64,000 nucleotides of DNA from Bacillus sp. FJAT-27225 (lineage in GTDB: Bacteria; Bacillota; Bacilli; Bacillales; Cytobacillaceae), in assembly GCF_001685025.1 (NCBI RefSeq), contig NZ_MAYU01000022.1:248001-312000 (forward strand), read 5' to 3'. The translations under genes were made by a program, and so were the position numbers. This document shows positions 16,676-27,980 of the stretch, one piece after another. A model generated the notes under the pieces. That model saw only the letters and a program-made list of their open reading frames with translations. It made no database searches and was not told the origin of the DNA. Within the stretch, counting starts at the first letter, position 1. Each line of letters begins with the position of its first letter.

Positions 16676-18301
16676 TTACTCGATATAAGCCCACTTCAGC
16701 TGAACATCGCCAAGACCGGATACTACAACACCCTTAACGTTCTCGCTTTGCAGCCAGGAGTTTGTGTAGAAGTAGATAGGTGCAACAGGCATTTCATCCA
16801 TGAAGATTGCTTCTGCATCTTTCAGCATTTGCATACGCTTAGCTGAATCGCTCTCTTTTTGAGAATCGTTCAACAGTTGCTTGAATTCAGCATTTTCCCA
16901 GAATGTGTTGTTGTTGCCGCCCAATTTATCACGGTATAGCTCAAGGAAGTTGATTGGGTCGTTAAAGTCACCAAGCCAGCCCATACGGCCAACCATGTAG
17001 TCACCTTTGTTTAGCTTGTCAATATAAACTTGCCACTCAGCGTTGTCAAGAGTTACTTCTACGCCAAGCTCCTTCACCCACATATCCTGGATTGCCTGTG
17101 CAATCTTTTGGTGAGCTTCGGAAGTATTGTAAGAAAGAGTGATGGCAGGAAGTTCACTTACATCCTTATAACCTAGTTCTTTCAAGCCTTGTGCAAGGAA
17201 TTCCTTTGCCTTTGCTACATCGTTATCAGCAAAGTAGCCTTTTTCGTTTTCCTCGATCATGGATGGAGGAACGATTGCCATTGCAGGCATCTGGCCGCCT
17301 TGTGTAATGTTTTCTACGATAGCCTTACGGTTGATTGCGTAAGCAAGTGCCTTACGAATATTCTTGTTGTTCAATGGTGGCTTTTCAGTTTGGAACTTGT
17401 ACCAGTAAGTACCGGCAATTGCCTGGTTGTGGTAGTCGTCCCTATCCTTCATTTCTGCCATACGGTCAGTTGGAAGGCTTCCGAAAGGAGATCCGGCCCA
17501 GTCAAGCTCGCCATTTTCAAACATGGAAAGTTCGGTGTTAGGGTCGTTGATCATAACCATTTGGATTTTATCAAGCTTAACACTTTTGGCATCCCAGTAG
17601 TCCTTGTTCTTTTCAAGATTGATTTCGTTTTGGTGATCCCATGCAGTCAACTTGAAAGGACCGTTGGAAACATAATCTTCACCAGCTTCTGTATGCCAGT
17701 CAGGATTTGCAGTTGCAACTTTTTCGTTTACAGGGAAATACGTATAGAACGCAGTCAGCTCCAGGAAGTATGGAGTTGGGTTTTCCAGAGTGACTTCAAG
17801 AGTCTTTTCATCGAGAGCTTTTACGCCAAGAGTGTCAGGGCTTGCACCTTCAAGGTTGATAGCCTGTGCACCTTTCACGTAGTAAAGCTGGTAAGCGTAT
17901 GTTGACTCGTTTTTAGGGTCAAGAGCCCATTTCCAGGCATAAACAAAGTCTGATGCCTTAACAGGATCCCCATTTGACCACTTTGCATCGCGAAGTTTAA
18001 ATGTATAAGTAGTCAGGTCATCGGAAGTCTTGATATCTTCTGCCATTGCTGGTTGTGGCTTACCGTCTTTATCAATACGTGTCAAACCTTCGAAAGCCTG
18101 AAGCAATACGCCGCCAGAAGTTGCGTCACTAGCCAGCCCTGGATGGAGGGAATATGGCTCGGAGTTGATGTTTACACGGAATAACTGTTCTTTCTTCTCG
18201 TCTTTCTCGTTGCTAGCATTGTTGCCGCTGCCTGCACATGCAGTTAGGAACATGCTCATAACAAGAAGCAAGCTAAAAAAGATAGAAAATCTTTTCTTCA
18301 C
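16676..18301 (-). CDS. oppA: Oligopeptide-binding lipoprotein OppA
   Basis: Extracellular substrate-binding lipoprotein (SBP_bac_5 family), 541 residues from a GTG at 18301. This GTG lies after AGGGGGTAAGACC and gives the signal peptide KKRFSIFFSLLLVMSMFLTAC, with the lipobox LTAC placing the lipidated Cys at about residue 22. The mature chain has the family features (EPYSLHPGLASDATSG, TLEVTLENPTPYFLEL, FNDPINFLELYRD). It is first in the oppABCDF operon and is expected to be the most expressed gene. OppA delivers tri- to hexapeptides for nutrition and cell-cell signalling. Confidence 0.95.
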   Translation of the reverse strand: MKKRFSIFFSLLLVMSMFLTACAGSGNNASNEKDEKKEQLFRVNINSEPYSLHPGLASDATSGGVLLQAFEGLTRIDKDGKPQPAMAEDIKTSDDLTTYTFKLRDAKWSNGDPVKASDFVYAWKWALDPKNESTYAYQLYYVKGAQAINLEGASPDTLGVKALDEKTLEVTLENPTPYFLELTAFYTYFPVNEKVATANPDWHTEAGEDYVSNGPFKLTAWDHQNEINLEKNKDYWDAKSVKLDKIQMVMINDPNTELSMFENGELDWAGSPFGSLPTDRMAEMKDRDDYHNQAIAGTYWYKFQTEKPPLNNKNIRKALAYAINRKAIVENITQGGQMPAMAIVPPSMIEENEKGYFADNDVAKAKEFLAQGLKELGYKDVSELPAITLSYNTSEAHQKIAQAIQDMWVKELGVEVTLDNAEWQVYIDKLNKGDYMVGRMGWLGDFNDPINFLELYRDKLGGNNNTFWENAEFKQLLNDSQKESDSAKRMQMLKDAEAIFMDEMPVAPIYFYTNSWLQSENVKGVVVSGLGDVQLKWAYIE

Positions 18302-18860
18302 GGTCTTACCCCCTATTTTTATATTTTCCGCAAACAGATAACACAAGAATGTCCACCATTAGGAATACATTTGTACGCTCCAGATGTATTGATTAAATAG
18401 TCCGACAATTTTCTTTAAAAAGAATATGCTGACTATTAAAAAATCAATAAAAAAAAGCAATTTCATAGTTTTGCAGGTTTCTAGTCCCCAAAATTCAGAA
18501 ATAGGCTCTTTTTCTCTACTTCCGATATTAACGTACAAATGTAATAAATGTGACAATTTCGTAAAGTTATCGTTTGTTAGGTTTATTATAAATAGTTTAA
18601 ATATTTAATGCAAGTACCAATTTATCGAGAAAATATATTATTCCAAAATAACTTTGGCTATATTATCAAAAAAGCAGTCAAAATCTACATCCTCAGTCAT
18701 GCAGGTAATTATTGGACATATCGTCTAGATGTTTTTACAAAGCTTGATTTTACAGGTTTTTTCGTGTATTTTATAACTACGGAAAATTAGATTTTAGATA
18801 TCTTTTAAACGTACCTTTGAAATATAACTAGTTAATTAAATAGTAATGGCTATGATAAAG
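18302..18860. other. Divergent intergenic region between oppA and trpS
   Basis: About 560 AT-rich bases with no convincing gene. It must hold the opp promoter (minus) and the trpS promoter (plus). A weak CodY-like box AATTTTCTTTAAAAA lies near 18411-18425. For trpS, TTGAAA (18817) with TAGTAA, or TATGAT at 18851, are candidate promoter elements. Short frames in this stretch have no ribosome sites. Confidence 0.5.
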
Positions 18861-18861
18861 A

Positions 18862-20114
<1,253 letters not shown>

Positions 20115-20147
20115 CCTATCTGGTTTTAGAAAAGTATAGCAGCAAAA

Positions 20148-20184
20148 AAGGCATTCCCCTTTGTACGAAGGGAAATGCCTTTTT
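20148..20184 (+). terminator. Terminator after trpS
   Basis: Stem AAGGCATTCCC / GGGAAATGCCTT, followed by TTTTT. Confidence 0.85.
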
Positions 20185-20262
20185 AGACTGATACATTTCG
20201 GAACTCAAACTATCTACTATTATATAGAAGAAACGGAACCGCTTTCAAGGAACAAAAGCGTA

Positions 20263-20351
20263 AGCGCCTCCGTGACAGGCATAATGCACCTTCTCTTCGT
20301 CCATGACTTATCGTAGGGAGGAGACCTAAAGTTTGTGCACACGTAGGCGCT
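20263..20351. repeat. Structured intergenic element with long-range inverted repeat
   Basis: AGCGCCTCCGTG (20263-20274) pairs with CACGTAGGCGCT (20340-20351), 11 of 12 bases. It encloses a 65-base loop with the purine block AGGGAGGAGACC. It lies in the otherwise empty 350-base gap between trpS and yjbA, which both read towards it. No ORF. Confidence 0.5.
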
Positions 20352-20468
20352 CCTCTAAAAAGCTTTGTTTTTTCTTTGTGCAATGATTATGCTGTCGAAG
20401 CTTTCCTTGTGGTGCTTAGACGCGGACAATCTCGATAAAGAGTTATCCAAAAATACCAAATCTAACTG

Positions 20469-21215
20469 TCAGTTCACTTTTGGCCCTGTTTCCATTTCCC
20501 AGAGTTTTTCAAAAAACGGCTGCCCTTTAATCAAATTTTCACAGAATTGCTCATGCTTCTCACTCCAGCCGAGTTTTACATTTGCAAAAAGCTGCCGCCA
20601 CGCTTCATCAAATGTCAGCCGTTGAATGGCTTCATATCGTTCAGGAGACCATTCTGTAAACCAATAGCGGACTTCCGCATCATTTCCTGATGATTGAAGC
20701 TGGTCAAGTGCCATGAACAATAATTGTTTTAATTGCCGTTCTTTCCGTGTAAGGCCTGTCATTAATTCAGGTTCTGGAGAAAGAATATGGAATTCTTTAC
20801 TGCCTTGGAACTCCTTAAAGGAATAGCGGACACAATCGTGGTTTTCAACCATTTCATAAACAAGCTGTTCTTGCCTAGGAATTAATCGGCTTTTTCTGAC
20901 AGGTATATTATATCCTATCGTATCAACTACAAGAATTTCGTTACCATCCGTGACAATAAAGCAATATTCGAGTTGGACGCGCTCGTGGTTTTTCCTTAAG
21001 TAGGCTTTCTGGAATACATCATCGAGAAGCTGTTGAGGGAGTGGAGCCAAGTCATTTTCAATATAGTTAAAAAGGACAGGCTCTATTTTAAGCAGAGGAA
21101 CCTGGTCTAGCAATTCAACTCCATCATCTTTTCTCCATTCATGAAAATGGCAGACATTATAGCCATTTTCTTCGCCTTCAAACCAATTTACCCAGACATC
21201 ATGAAGATATAGCAT
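20469..21215 (-). CDS. yjbA: YjbA family protein
   Basis: A 248-residue soluble protein that matches B. subtilis YjbA in size and place (between trpS and app). The start [19 protein letters not shown] at 21215 follows GAGGGG; the longer frame to 21269 lacks a ribosome site. It is rich in acidic and aromatic residues, and Trp is frequent near the ends. No catalytic motif is recognised and the function is unknown. Confidence 0.85.
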   Translation of the reverse strand: MLYLHDVWVNWFEGEENGYNVCHFHEWRKDDGVELLDQVPLLKIEPVLFNYIENDLAPLPQQLLDDVFQKAYLRKNHERVQLEYCFIVTDGNEILVVDTIGYNIPVRKSRLIPRQEQLVYEMVENHDCVRYSFKEFQGSKEFHILSPEPELMTGLTRKERQLKQLLFMALDQLQSSGNDAEVRYWFTEWSPERYEAIQRLTFDEAWRQLFANVKLGWSEKHEQFCENLIKGQPFFEKLWEMETGPKVN

Positions 21216-21507
21216 AGATCGACCCCTCACTTCAAGAATCCATTTGTCAATCAGTATAGGCAGTCTCAAGTTAAATTATTCCTCCCATTCCATTCATTTG
21301 GCCTGGTTTTTCATAGGATATTTTTTCAAACCCCAAATTTATAAAAGAACAGTCTATATAGAACGAACTATTAGTTAATGTACATTCACAGGAGAAAATG
21401 CGATTTTTGAAATTTCGAACGAGACTTCAGGATGTCCGCTCCAATAAATTAGGTATCTTTTTAGAAAAACCTATATAGTTTTATTTTTTAAAAATGAAAT
21501 GTCTAAA

Positions 21508-21711
21508 CTAATCGGATGGCCAAAAAATACTTATTGTTATAATCGAGATTCCTATAGGAAGCAAATAGCATTCCGGCCTATACATGATGAAGCTTAAGTA
21601 TTCTTCGTAGGTATAGCCGGCAGCAAGCAAATTTAAATAGGCAATTACGCTTATTCCTCCAGAAACAGCAATTCCAAATCCAATCAGCAAAAACAATCCC
21701 CTGATTACCAT
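21508..21711 (-). CDS. Small two-span membrane protein, unknown
   Basis: A 67-residue protein with two hydrophobic helices (FLLIGFGIAVSGGISVIAYL and CYLLPIGISIITISIFW) around a polar, acidic loop containing YTYEEYLSF. AAAGGGG lies about seven bases before the ATG. It stands alone between yjbA and the app terminators. I do not recognise a named family with certainty. Confidence 0.6.
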   Translation of the reverse strand: MVIRGLFLLIGFGIAVSGGISVIAYLNLLAAGYTYEEYLSFIMYRPECYLLPIGISIITISIFWPSD

Positions 21712-21833
21712 AGCTTGTCCCCTTTTTAAAGCTAAAACCTGCTTGGCCCTCCTGGTTAATCTATATGCAGCTTGCTTTCAGGTTATGAATTATGCCGGGT
21801 TCGCCAGAATATGATGCCATTCTTTTTTGGAAT

Positions 21834-21870
21834 AAAAAAAGGCACTCGCCAGTATTACAGGCGAATGCCA
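21834..21870 (-). terminator. Second terminator downstream of app
   Basis: Minus-strand stem GGCATTCGCC / GGCGAGTGCC followed by seven Ts. It backs up the terminator at 21923-21955. Confidence 0.75.
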
Positions 21871-21922
21871 TCGTTATACTCATTCCTTTAGAAAGCATGG
21901 CTGTATGCATTCCTAGAAAGCA

Positions 21923-21955
21923 AAAAAATCTACCATGTTGGCATGGTAGATTTTA
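21923..21955 (-). terminator. Terminator of the app operon
   Basis: Minus-strand stem ATCTACCATGCC / GGCATGGTAGAT-type inverted repeat followed by seven Ts, overlapping the end of appC. Confidence 0.85.
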
Positions 21956-22864
21956 TCTTCTCGATTTAGGGTTGAATGCATCTTTCAAACCCTCTCCAAT
22001 AAAGTTGATGGATAAGATGGTCATTGTAATGACCAAAGCGGGCGGAACCCAAATCCATGGCTTTGCTGAAAGCACATCCGGCTCGTTCGCACTTGATAAC
22101 ATGTTGCCCCAGCTAGGAGTTTCCTGAGGTACCCCGAATCCCAGATAGCTAAGCCCTGTTTCTGCGACAATCATGCTTGCGAAAAGGATTGTGGCCTGTA
22201 CAATTATTGTCGACATGACATTCGGTAATAGATGCTTTGTGATGACTTTATACGGTGAACAACCTATTGAGACTGCCGCAATGATATATTCATTTTCCTT
22301 TTCAGAGAGAATTTTACTGCGGACAATCCTGGCTACTCCTCCCCAGCTCAAGAGGCTGATGGTACCAATCAAGACCCATACACCAGAAACAATTCCAAAA
22401 AGGATTGTGTTCAGGACTATGACGAATACCAGGAACGGGAAGTTCAGGATGAAGTCCGTAAACCTCATCAAAAGGTTGTCAACTGTTCCGCCGAAGTAAC
22501 CTGCAATTGAACCAACCAATGTTCCCAGGAAGACAACAAAGACCGTACACGAAATCCCAACCATCAAGGAGATCCGGCCGCCGTATAGCAGCCTTGTGAA
22601 AACATCCCTGCCGCTTTTATCTGTCCCAAGCCAGTGGTCGGCAGATGGTTTCAAGGACATTTCACCAATGTTAATCCTGGTTATATCGATAGTTGTAATA
22701 TATGGCGCCAAAAACGATACAATTGACACAATAATTAGGAATATAAGGCTGCTCATTGCAAGCTTATTCTTTAAGAATTTCTTACGGGCAAGCGCCATTG
22801 GAGACAAGCTTCTCTTAGGGGGCGCCACGTTTACTTCTGAATCTTTATGTGTTGCAATTTCCAT
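21953..22864 (-). CDS. appC: Oligopeptide ABC transporter permease AppC
   Basis: OppC-like permease of 303 residues, last gene of the app operon. It carries the typical HWLGTDKSGRDVFTRLLYGGR segment after the first transmembrane helix, and the EAA loop (AAVSIGCSPYKVITKHLLPN). Its start is 12 bases after the appB stop. App is a second oligopeptide importer of overlapping specificity. In B. subtilis 168 App can replace Opp once a frameshift in appA is repaired; here appA is intact. Confidence 0.93.
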   Translation of the reverse strand: MEIATHKDSEVNVAPPKRSLSPMALARKKFLKNKLAMSSLIFLIIVSIVSFLAPYITTIDITRINIGEMSLKPSADHWLGTDKSGRDVFTRLLYGGRISLMVGISCTVFVVFLGTLVGSIAGYFGGTVDNLLMRFTDFILNFPFLVFVIVLNTILFGIVSGVWVLIGTISLLSWGGVARIVRSKILSEKENEYIIAAVSIGCSPYKVITKHLLPNVMSTIIVQATILFASMIVAETGLSYLGFGVPQETPSWGNMLSSANEPDVLSAKPWIWVPPALVITMTILSINFIGEGLKDAFNPKSRR

Positions 22865-22876
22865 TTTTCGTTCCCC

Positions 22877-23842
22877 CTAATCCAGTCTGATTCTCGGATC
22901 GACTACACCATACAGGATGTCCGCTACTAGGTTGCCAATCAACGTCAAGAATGAAAATAGCATAGTAAGCGCCATCATGACCGGATAATCACTCGTCCTT
23001 ACTGACTGAAGGAACAGCTGGCCGATACCGGGATAGGTAAAGATCGTTTCTGTAATAATAGCTCCACTGATGATTGCGACAATATCAAAACCAAGAAAGG
23101 TTATCAAAGGGATAATGGAGTTCCGGAGAATATGTACATTGTATATCTTCTTTTCCGGTGTTCCTTTTGCCCTGGCTGTTCTTACATAATCCTTGCGGCT
23201 GTTTTCAATAATGTCATTGCGCAGGAACTGGGTATAGCTGGCTGTGCTTAGCAAGCCTAGGACAACTGCAGGAAGAAGAACATGGTGAAGCTTACTTAGA
23301 TAGTAATCCAAGGTGCCATCCTGAATTGTAATATCGACAGATCCGTTGGATGGAAACCAGTTCAGCCAAAAAGAAAAAATATAAATCGCGAATACACCAG
23401 CAATAAATGAAGGTATCGATAGACCGAGGTAATTAGCACCTGCTATCAGGTTATCCCCAAGGGTGTACGGTTTTCTTCCGGAAAATGTCCCCATTATAAA
23501 AGCAAGAATATACGTAATTAGAATTGCCGTACCCCCAAGCATCAGGGTATTTGGCACTTTCTCCATGATGACATCCGCAACCGGTACCTTAAAACGAGTC
23601 GATTGGCCGAAGTCGCCCTGGACAAAGTCTGAAATCCAGTTAAAATATTGAACTGGAAGCGGGTCATAATAGCCCAGTTTCTGCCGCATTTCTTCAATAT
23701 ATTGCGGATCCGTGTTGTTAGGGTCAATTTCTCCACTGAGGCCATCACCTGGCATTAATTTTGCAAGTGTGAATACAACAATGGAGATAAGGAGTAACAT
23801 TGGGAGCATGCCCAACAGTCTTCGGAGCGAATATTTCAACAT
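22877..23842 (-). CDS. appB: Oligopeptide ABC transporter permease AppB
   Basis: OppB-like permease, 321 residues from the ATG at 23842 (MLKYSLRRLLGMLPMLLLI), which follows AAGGAG by seven bases. The open frame extends 25 codons further upstream into a structured repeat, but that part is not family-like. EAA loop RTARAKGTPEKKIYNVHILRN and C-terminal VVDPRIRLD are conserved. It is separated from appA by about 210 bases of hairpins. Confidence 0.93.
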   Translation of the reverse strand: MLKYSLRRLLGMLPMLLLISIVVFTLAKLMPGDGLSGEIDPNNTDPQYIEEMRQKLGYYDPLPVQYFNWISDFVQGDFGQSTRFKVPVADVIMEKVPNTLMLGGTAILITYILAFIMGTFSGRKPYTLGDNLIAGANYLGLSIPSFIAGVFAIYIFSFWLNWFPSNGSVDITIQDGTLDYYLSKLHHVLLPAVVLGLLSTASYTQFLRNDIIENSRKDYVRTARAKGTPEKKIYNVHILRNSIIPLITFLGFDIVAIISGAIITETIFTYPGIGQLFLQSVRTSDYPVMMALTMLFSFLTLIGNLVADILYGVVDPRIRLD

Positions 23843-23904
23843 ATGAATTCTCCTTACCTTTGCTGCGCCTTTAGCCGCGTTTAATACCTGCTTAAAGGAC
23901 ATAG

Positions 23905-24039
23905 TGGCTCCCACCACTGCCCTTAGGCTTGGGTGGAAGCCAGCTGCCCTTCTTTATTCAGGTTCGGTACTTTAATTGGTTCCCGCTGCGGCTTACAGCG
24001 GTTTTCCAAACCATCAGTGAGGCAGATGCCCCACTGATG
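23905..24039. repeat. Cluster of three hairpins between appA and appB
   Basis: Three stem-loops in tandem: GGCTCCCACC / GGGTGGAAGCC (23905-23942), CCGCTG / CAGCGG (23983-24001) and CATCAGTG / CACTGATG (24012-24039). The last resembles the hairpin core of the repeat at 12131-12480. It is likely a repeat element lodged in the operon; it may also damp appBC expression relative to appA. Confidence 0.6.
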
Positions 24040-24051
24040 AATCAACTTTTA

Positions 24052-25770
24052 TTATTGCTTAAGCCACCATTCGTGCGGACGGTTAGAGCCTGAAACGTCG
24101 TACTCAACGCCTTGGACACGCTTGTTTAGAGCAACAATTTCTTCAAGTTCAGCGATTGGAAGAGCTGGCAGCTCATCCATGAAATGTTTTTGCCATTCAA
24201 CATAAAGTGATTTACGTTTCTCCTGGTCTGTGCCTACAACAGATACATCAAGAGCCTGGTCAAGAAGCTGATCGCTCTTCTCGCTTACCCAGCGCGGGTA
24301 GTTCCAAAGTGCGTCAGATTTCCAAAGACCTGATGGATCTGGATCTGCACCAGTAGACCAGCCGCCGAAGAATACTTCCATTTTCTTGTCGGACTTTTCA
24401 AGCATGTCGTAGTACAGGCCTGCATCAGTCATAGTAAGTTTAGACTTCAATCCGATTTCTTCCCAATATTGAGTCAATGCTTTTGCACGGGCTTCGAACG
24501 TTGGGTTCTGAGTAGCATAGTGTGCGAAGTTCACTTCGAATTTCTTACCTTGTGGATCTTCACGGAATCCATCTCCGTCTTTATCTTTCCAGCCTGCATC
24601 TTCAAGGATTTGTTTTGCTTTCTCTGGATCATACTCGAATTGTTCAAGGTCCTTGTTGTCAGCAGCAATCCAGTGGCTTGAAGGGATTGGACGGTTAACC
24701 GGCTTGCCTACGCCATAGAAGAATGCTTTAACCCACTCTTCGCGGTTGATTGCATGGTACATAGCCTGGCGAAGTGCCTTGTCTGCATACTTTGGCTCGT
24801 CCATTACGTTTTTCTTGCCATCCCAGTTACCAAGTTTGAAACCAACATAGTAGTAAGATAGGCCTGGATATTTAACAACATTAACAGTATCAAGTGCAGA
24901 AACTTGATCGATGATGCTTGGGTGGAACGAAGTCATATCAAGTGTACCGTTTTGAAGTTCCCCAACAGTAAGGGAAGGATCGATAACCTTCATAACTACC
25001 TTTTCGATATGAGGCTTGCCAAGGAAATATTCATCAAAGCGCTCAAGTTCGACGGATTCACCTGGAACAACTTTTGTTACCTTGAATGGTCCAAGGCCGA
25101 CTGGCTTAGTACGAACCTGCTCGGAAGCCATCATGTCTTTTACAGCTACGCCTTCGAATTCTTTACGGGACATTGCGTATGTCCAGAAGTTTTCAAGGTT
25201 GTTTACACGGGCTTTGTCAAATGTAACTTCCATTTCGTAATCGTTTAGGATTTTGATACCGGAAATGGAGTCAGCTTTGCCATCTTTGTATTCAGGAACA
25301 CCTACTACAGTTTGGACGTTCACATAACGTGGGCCTTCATAATCTTTGTCAGCAAGAACTTTGATTGCAAATTCCCAGTCCTGGATTTTCAGTTCCTCAC
25401 CGTTATGCCATTTTACGCCTTCTTTGATTTTGAACTTGTAGACTTTGTTGTCAGTTGTTTCCCATGAAGCGATGTGCTCCTGTGGCTTCAGGTTTTCATC
25501 AAAATCAATCAAGTTTTCATCGAAGAAATCAATTACATACGCGTCAGTTGCAGTGCCATAGAAGTTGATATTAAACTTTCCTTCTGGTGAAGAGTCAAGA
25601 GAGTAAGTAAGGGTACCGCCATCTTGCGGCTTATTCTCTTCAGTCTTTTTTCCATCATCTCCGCCCTTAGGCTTTTCGTTAGTGCCAGCTTTTTCTCCTC
25701 CGCTGCATGCCGCTAGGAACATTGATAATACAAGGACCAGCGCAGACAGCCATAACCAATTCTTCTTCAT
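24052..25770 (-). CDS. appA: Oligopeptide-binding lipoprotein AppA
   Basis: Extracellular solute-binding lipoprotein of 572 residues (SBP_bac_5). Start at the ATG at 25770 after GGGGGAAAAG. Signal peptide KKNWLWLSALVLVLSMFLAAC with lipobox LAAC. A Lys/Gly-rich linker (GEKAGTNEKPKGGDDGKKTEE) separates the lipid anchor from the domain. The open frame is complete, without the frameshift known in B. subtilis 168. It is third gene in appDFABC, after a 150-base gap from appF. Confidence 0.94.
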   Translation of the reverse strand: MKKNWLWLSALVLVLSMFLAACSGGEKAGTNEKPKGGDDGKKTEENKPQDGGTLTYSLDSSPEGKFNINFYGTATDAYVIDFFDENLIDFDENLKPQEHIASWETTDNKVYKFKIKEGVKWHNGEELKIQDWEFAIKVLADKDYEGPRYVNVQTVVGVPEYKDGKADSISGIKILNDYEMEVTFDKARVNNLENFWTYAMSRKEFEGVAVKDMMASEQVRTKPVGLGPFKVTKVVPGESVELERFDEYFLGKPHIEKVVMKVIDPSLTVGELQNGTLDMTSFHPSIIDQVSALDTVNVVKYPGLSYYYVGFKLGNWDGKKNVMDEPKYADKALRQAMYHAINREEWVKAFFYGVGKPVNRPIPSSHWIAADNKDLEQFEYDPEKAKQILEDAGWKDKDGDGFREDPQGKKFEVNFAHYATQNPTFEARAKALTQYWEEIGLKSKLTMTDAGLYYDMLEKSDKKMEVFFGGWSTGADPDPSGLWKSDALWNYPRWVSEKSDQLLDQALDVSVVGTDQEKRKSLYVEWQKHFMDELPALPIAELEEIVALNKRVQGVEYDVSGSNRPHEWWLKQ

Positions 25771-25921
25771 TTCTTTTCCCCCAGTTAAGTATTTGGTACT
25801 GCAAACGCCCGGGATATGTAAGGTGGGCGCGTTCAAAACTCGGCATAAGCCGGGTTTGATTAAATTGGGTAAAGCTCATCGGCAGTGCTGCCGCAAAACA
25901 AGTGCTTGCGTGATTCTATTT

Positions 25922-26935
25922 CTAGTATAGGTGGCAAGCCACTCGGTGCGATGGCTTCACCTCCTTTAATTCCGGTTTTGTTACGGAACATTGCTCCATT
26001 GCCATTGGGCAGCGCGGATGGAACGGGCATCCCGTTGGAGGATTCAATGGGCTTGGCACATCGCCTTTCAAAATGATTCGTTCCTTTTTCTTTCTTGGAT
26101 CCGGAGAAGGGATGGCGGATATCAATGCTTGGGTATATGGGTGAAGCGGTTCGGCATACAAGCTGTCCTTTTCCGCCATTTCAACCATGTTGCCCAGATA
26201 CATAACCCCGATCCGGTCGCTCATATGCTTTACGACACTTAAATCGTGGGCAATGAACAGAAAAGTAAGGTCAAATTCTTCCTGCAGGTCTTTCAGCAGG
26301 TTCAGCACCTGTGATTGGACCGATACGTCCAGTGCGGAGACCGGCTCATCGGCAATAATCAGTTTTGGGCGGAGGGCAAGTGCCCGGGCGATGCCGATCC
26401 TTTGCCTTTGCCCGCCTGAAAATTCATGGGCATACTTGTAATATGCATCCTCTGGAAGGCCTACCTTTAGAAGCAATTCCATTACTTCCTTTTTCAGCTC
26501 TTCCTTTGGCTTTTTCATATAATTATAGATTGGCTCAGCGATAATATCGCCGACCATTTGCATCGGGTTAAGAGATGCATATGGATCCTGGAAGACCATC
26601 TGCAGGTCTTTGCGGATATCGCGGAGCGTCTTTCCGCTCAGGTTTGTAATATCCTTGCCGTCAAACAGGATTTTCCCATCAGTCGGCTTCAGCAGCCTCA
26701 GTATTGTCCGGCCCGCTGTCGATTTCCCGCAGCCGGATTCACCAACAAGGCCGAGGGTCTCACCTTTTTTTATTTCAAAGGAGATATCGTCGACAGCCTT
26801 AACGTTGCCAACAGTCCGTCTAAAAAATCCGCCTTTGACAGGATAATAGGTTTTGAGATTCTTTACTTCAAGCAAGTTATCTCCGCTGGGTACAGCCTGT
26901 CCCTTGTTTGCTTCTGCTGTCAATGTACCGCTCAT
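25922..26935 (-). CDS. appF: Oligopeptide ABC transporter ATPase AppF
   Basis: ATPase subunit of 337 residues. Walker [13 protein letters not shown], signature SGGQRQRIGIARAL, Walker B LIIADEPVSALD. The C-terminus has the oligopeptide/dipeptide extension with a cysteine set (TGCPFHPRCPMAMEQC). This is the arrangement now linked to an iron-sulphur cluster in some peptide importers, and it is absent from OppF here. The start overlaps the appD stop (ATGA), so the two ATPases are coupled. Confidence 0.95.
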   Translation of the reverse strand: MSGTLTAEANKGQAVPSGDNLLEVKNLKTYYPVKGGFFRRTVGNVKAVDDISFEIKKGETLGLVGESGCGKSTAGRTILRLLKPTDGKILFDGKDITNLSGKTLRDIRKDLQMVFQDPYASLNPMQMVGDIIAEPIYNYMKKPKEELKKEVMELLLKVGLPEDAYYKYAHEFSGGQRQRIGIARALALRPKLIIADEPVSALDVSVQSQVLNLLKDLQEEFDLTFLFIAHDLSVVKHMSDRIGVMYLGNMVEMAEKDSLYAEPLHPYTQALISAIPSPDPRKKKERIILKGDVPSPLNPPTGCPFHPRCPMAMEQCSVTKPELKEVKPSHRVACHLY

Positions 26936-27960
26936 CGGCTGGCCACTCCTTCCTTTGGTCTGGATGTTTCGAAGAGCAGGCAGGCAACCTCATGTCCGCC
27001 GCCGGTATCGGCAAGCTTCGGAGTGACCGTATGGCACTCCGGCATCGCCATAGGGCAGCGGTTTGCAAACCTGCAGCCGGTCTTCTTCATGTTGGTAAGC
27101 GAAGGAACGATTCCCTGAATCGAACTTAAACGTTCAGTTTCTTCCTCCATCTTCGGAATAGCGCCGAGAAGGAGTGTCGTATATGGATGCTTTGGATTAT
27201 AGAAAAGTGTTTCTACATCTGTACGTTCAACAATTCTCCCTGCATACATGACGAGGACTTCGTCGCACATTTCAGCAACAACGCCAAGATCATGAGTGAT
27301 CAGGATGACAGACATATCATTGACTTCCTGGATTTCCTTAAGGAGTTCAAGAATTTGTGCCTGAACTGTAACATCAAGCGCTGTAGTAGGCTCATCGGCT
27401 ATCAGAAGCTTCGGCTGGCAGGCAATGGCCATTGCAATCATGACACGCTGCCTCATACCGCCCGATAGCTGATGCGGATATTCGTCAACAAGCTTCTCTG
27501 GGCGGGAAATCCCTACGCTCTCTAACAGTGCGATCGACTTTAGCCGCGCTTCTTTTTTACTGATTTTTTGATGGTTAAACAGGACTTCCTGTATTTGGTA
27601 TCCAATTGTAAAGACCGGATTAAGGGATGTCATTGGTTCCTGGAAAATCATTGATATATCTTTTCCACGAATCTTATTTACTTCATTTTCATTCAGCTCT
27701 GCTATATTGGTGCCATCAAAAATGATTTCTCCGGCTTTAATCTTTCCGATTCCCTTAGGGAGGAGCTGCATGATGGAGAGGCTCATGACGGACTTCCCGC
27801 AGCCTGATTCTCCTACGACACCAACAATCTGGCGGGGCTTGACCGTAAATGATACATTGTCAACCGCATTATAGTATGTACCGTCAATATCAAAGGCTGT
27901 TTCCAAATTCTTCACTTGCAGTAATGGTGTTCCGCCTTGTTGGGAAATTTTTGTGTTCAA
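26932..27960 (-). CDS. appD: Oligopeptide ABC transporter ATPase AppD
   Basis: First gene of appDFABC, 342 residues. Walker [16 protein letters not shown], signature [14 protein letters not shown], Walker [13 protein letters not shown]. The C-terminal extension holds cysteines in the pattern [16 protein letters not shown], like AppF and unlike OppD of this window. A vegetative promoter (TTGCAA-N17-TAGTAT) lies about 55-80 bases upstream, with a CodY-like box between promoter and gene. Confidence 0.95.
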   Translation of the reverse strand: MNTKISQQGGTPLLQVKNLETAFDIDGTYYNAVDNVSFTVKPRQIVGVVGESGCGKSVMSLSIMQLLPKGIGKIKAGEIIFDGTNIAELNENEVNKIRGKDISMIFQEPMTSLNPVFTIGYQIQEVLFNHQKISKKEARLKSIALLESVGISRPEKLVDEYPHQLSGGMRQRVMIAMAIACQPKLLIADEPTTALDVTVQAQILELLKEIQEVNDMSVILITHDLGVVAEMCDEVLVMYAGRIVERTDVETLFYNPKHPYTTLLLGAIPKMEEETERLSSIQGIVPSLTNMKKTGCRFANRCPMAMPECHTVTPKLADTGGGHEVACLLFETSRPKEGVASR

Positions 27961-27980
27961 TACGACACCTTCTTACTTTT

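Noticed and set aside
17189-17905. 238-residue plus-strand frame inside oppA
   Set aside because: It is antisense to a clear OppA coding sequence, cysteine-rich and without a ribosome site; a shadow frame.
18608-18790. 60-residue frame upstream of trpS
   Set aside because: No ribosome site, AT-driven composition and no recognisable sequence; it lies in the promoter region.
23843-23917. 25-codon N-terminal extension of AppB
   Set aside because: It runs into the hairpin repeat and lacks a ribosome site, whereas AAGGAG precedes the ATG at 23842.
24052-25770. Checked appA for the frameshift known from B. subtilis 168
   Set aside because: The frame is complete from lipobox to stop, so the gene is taken as functional.
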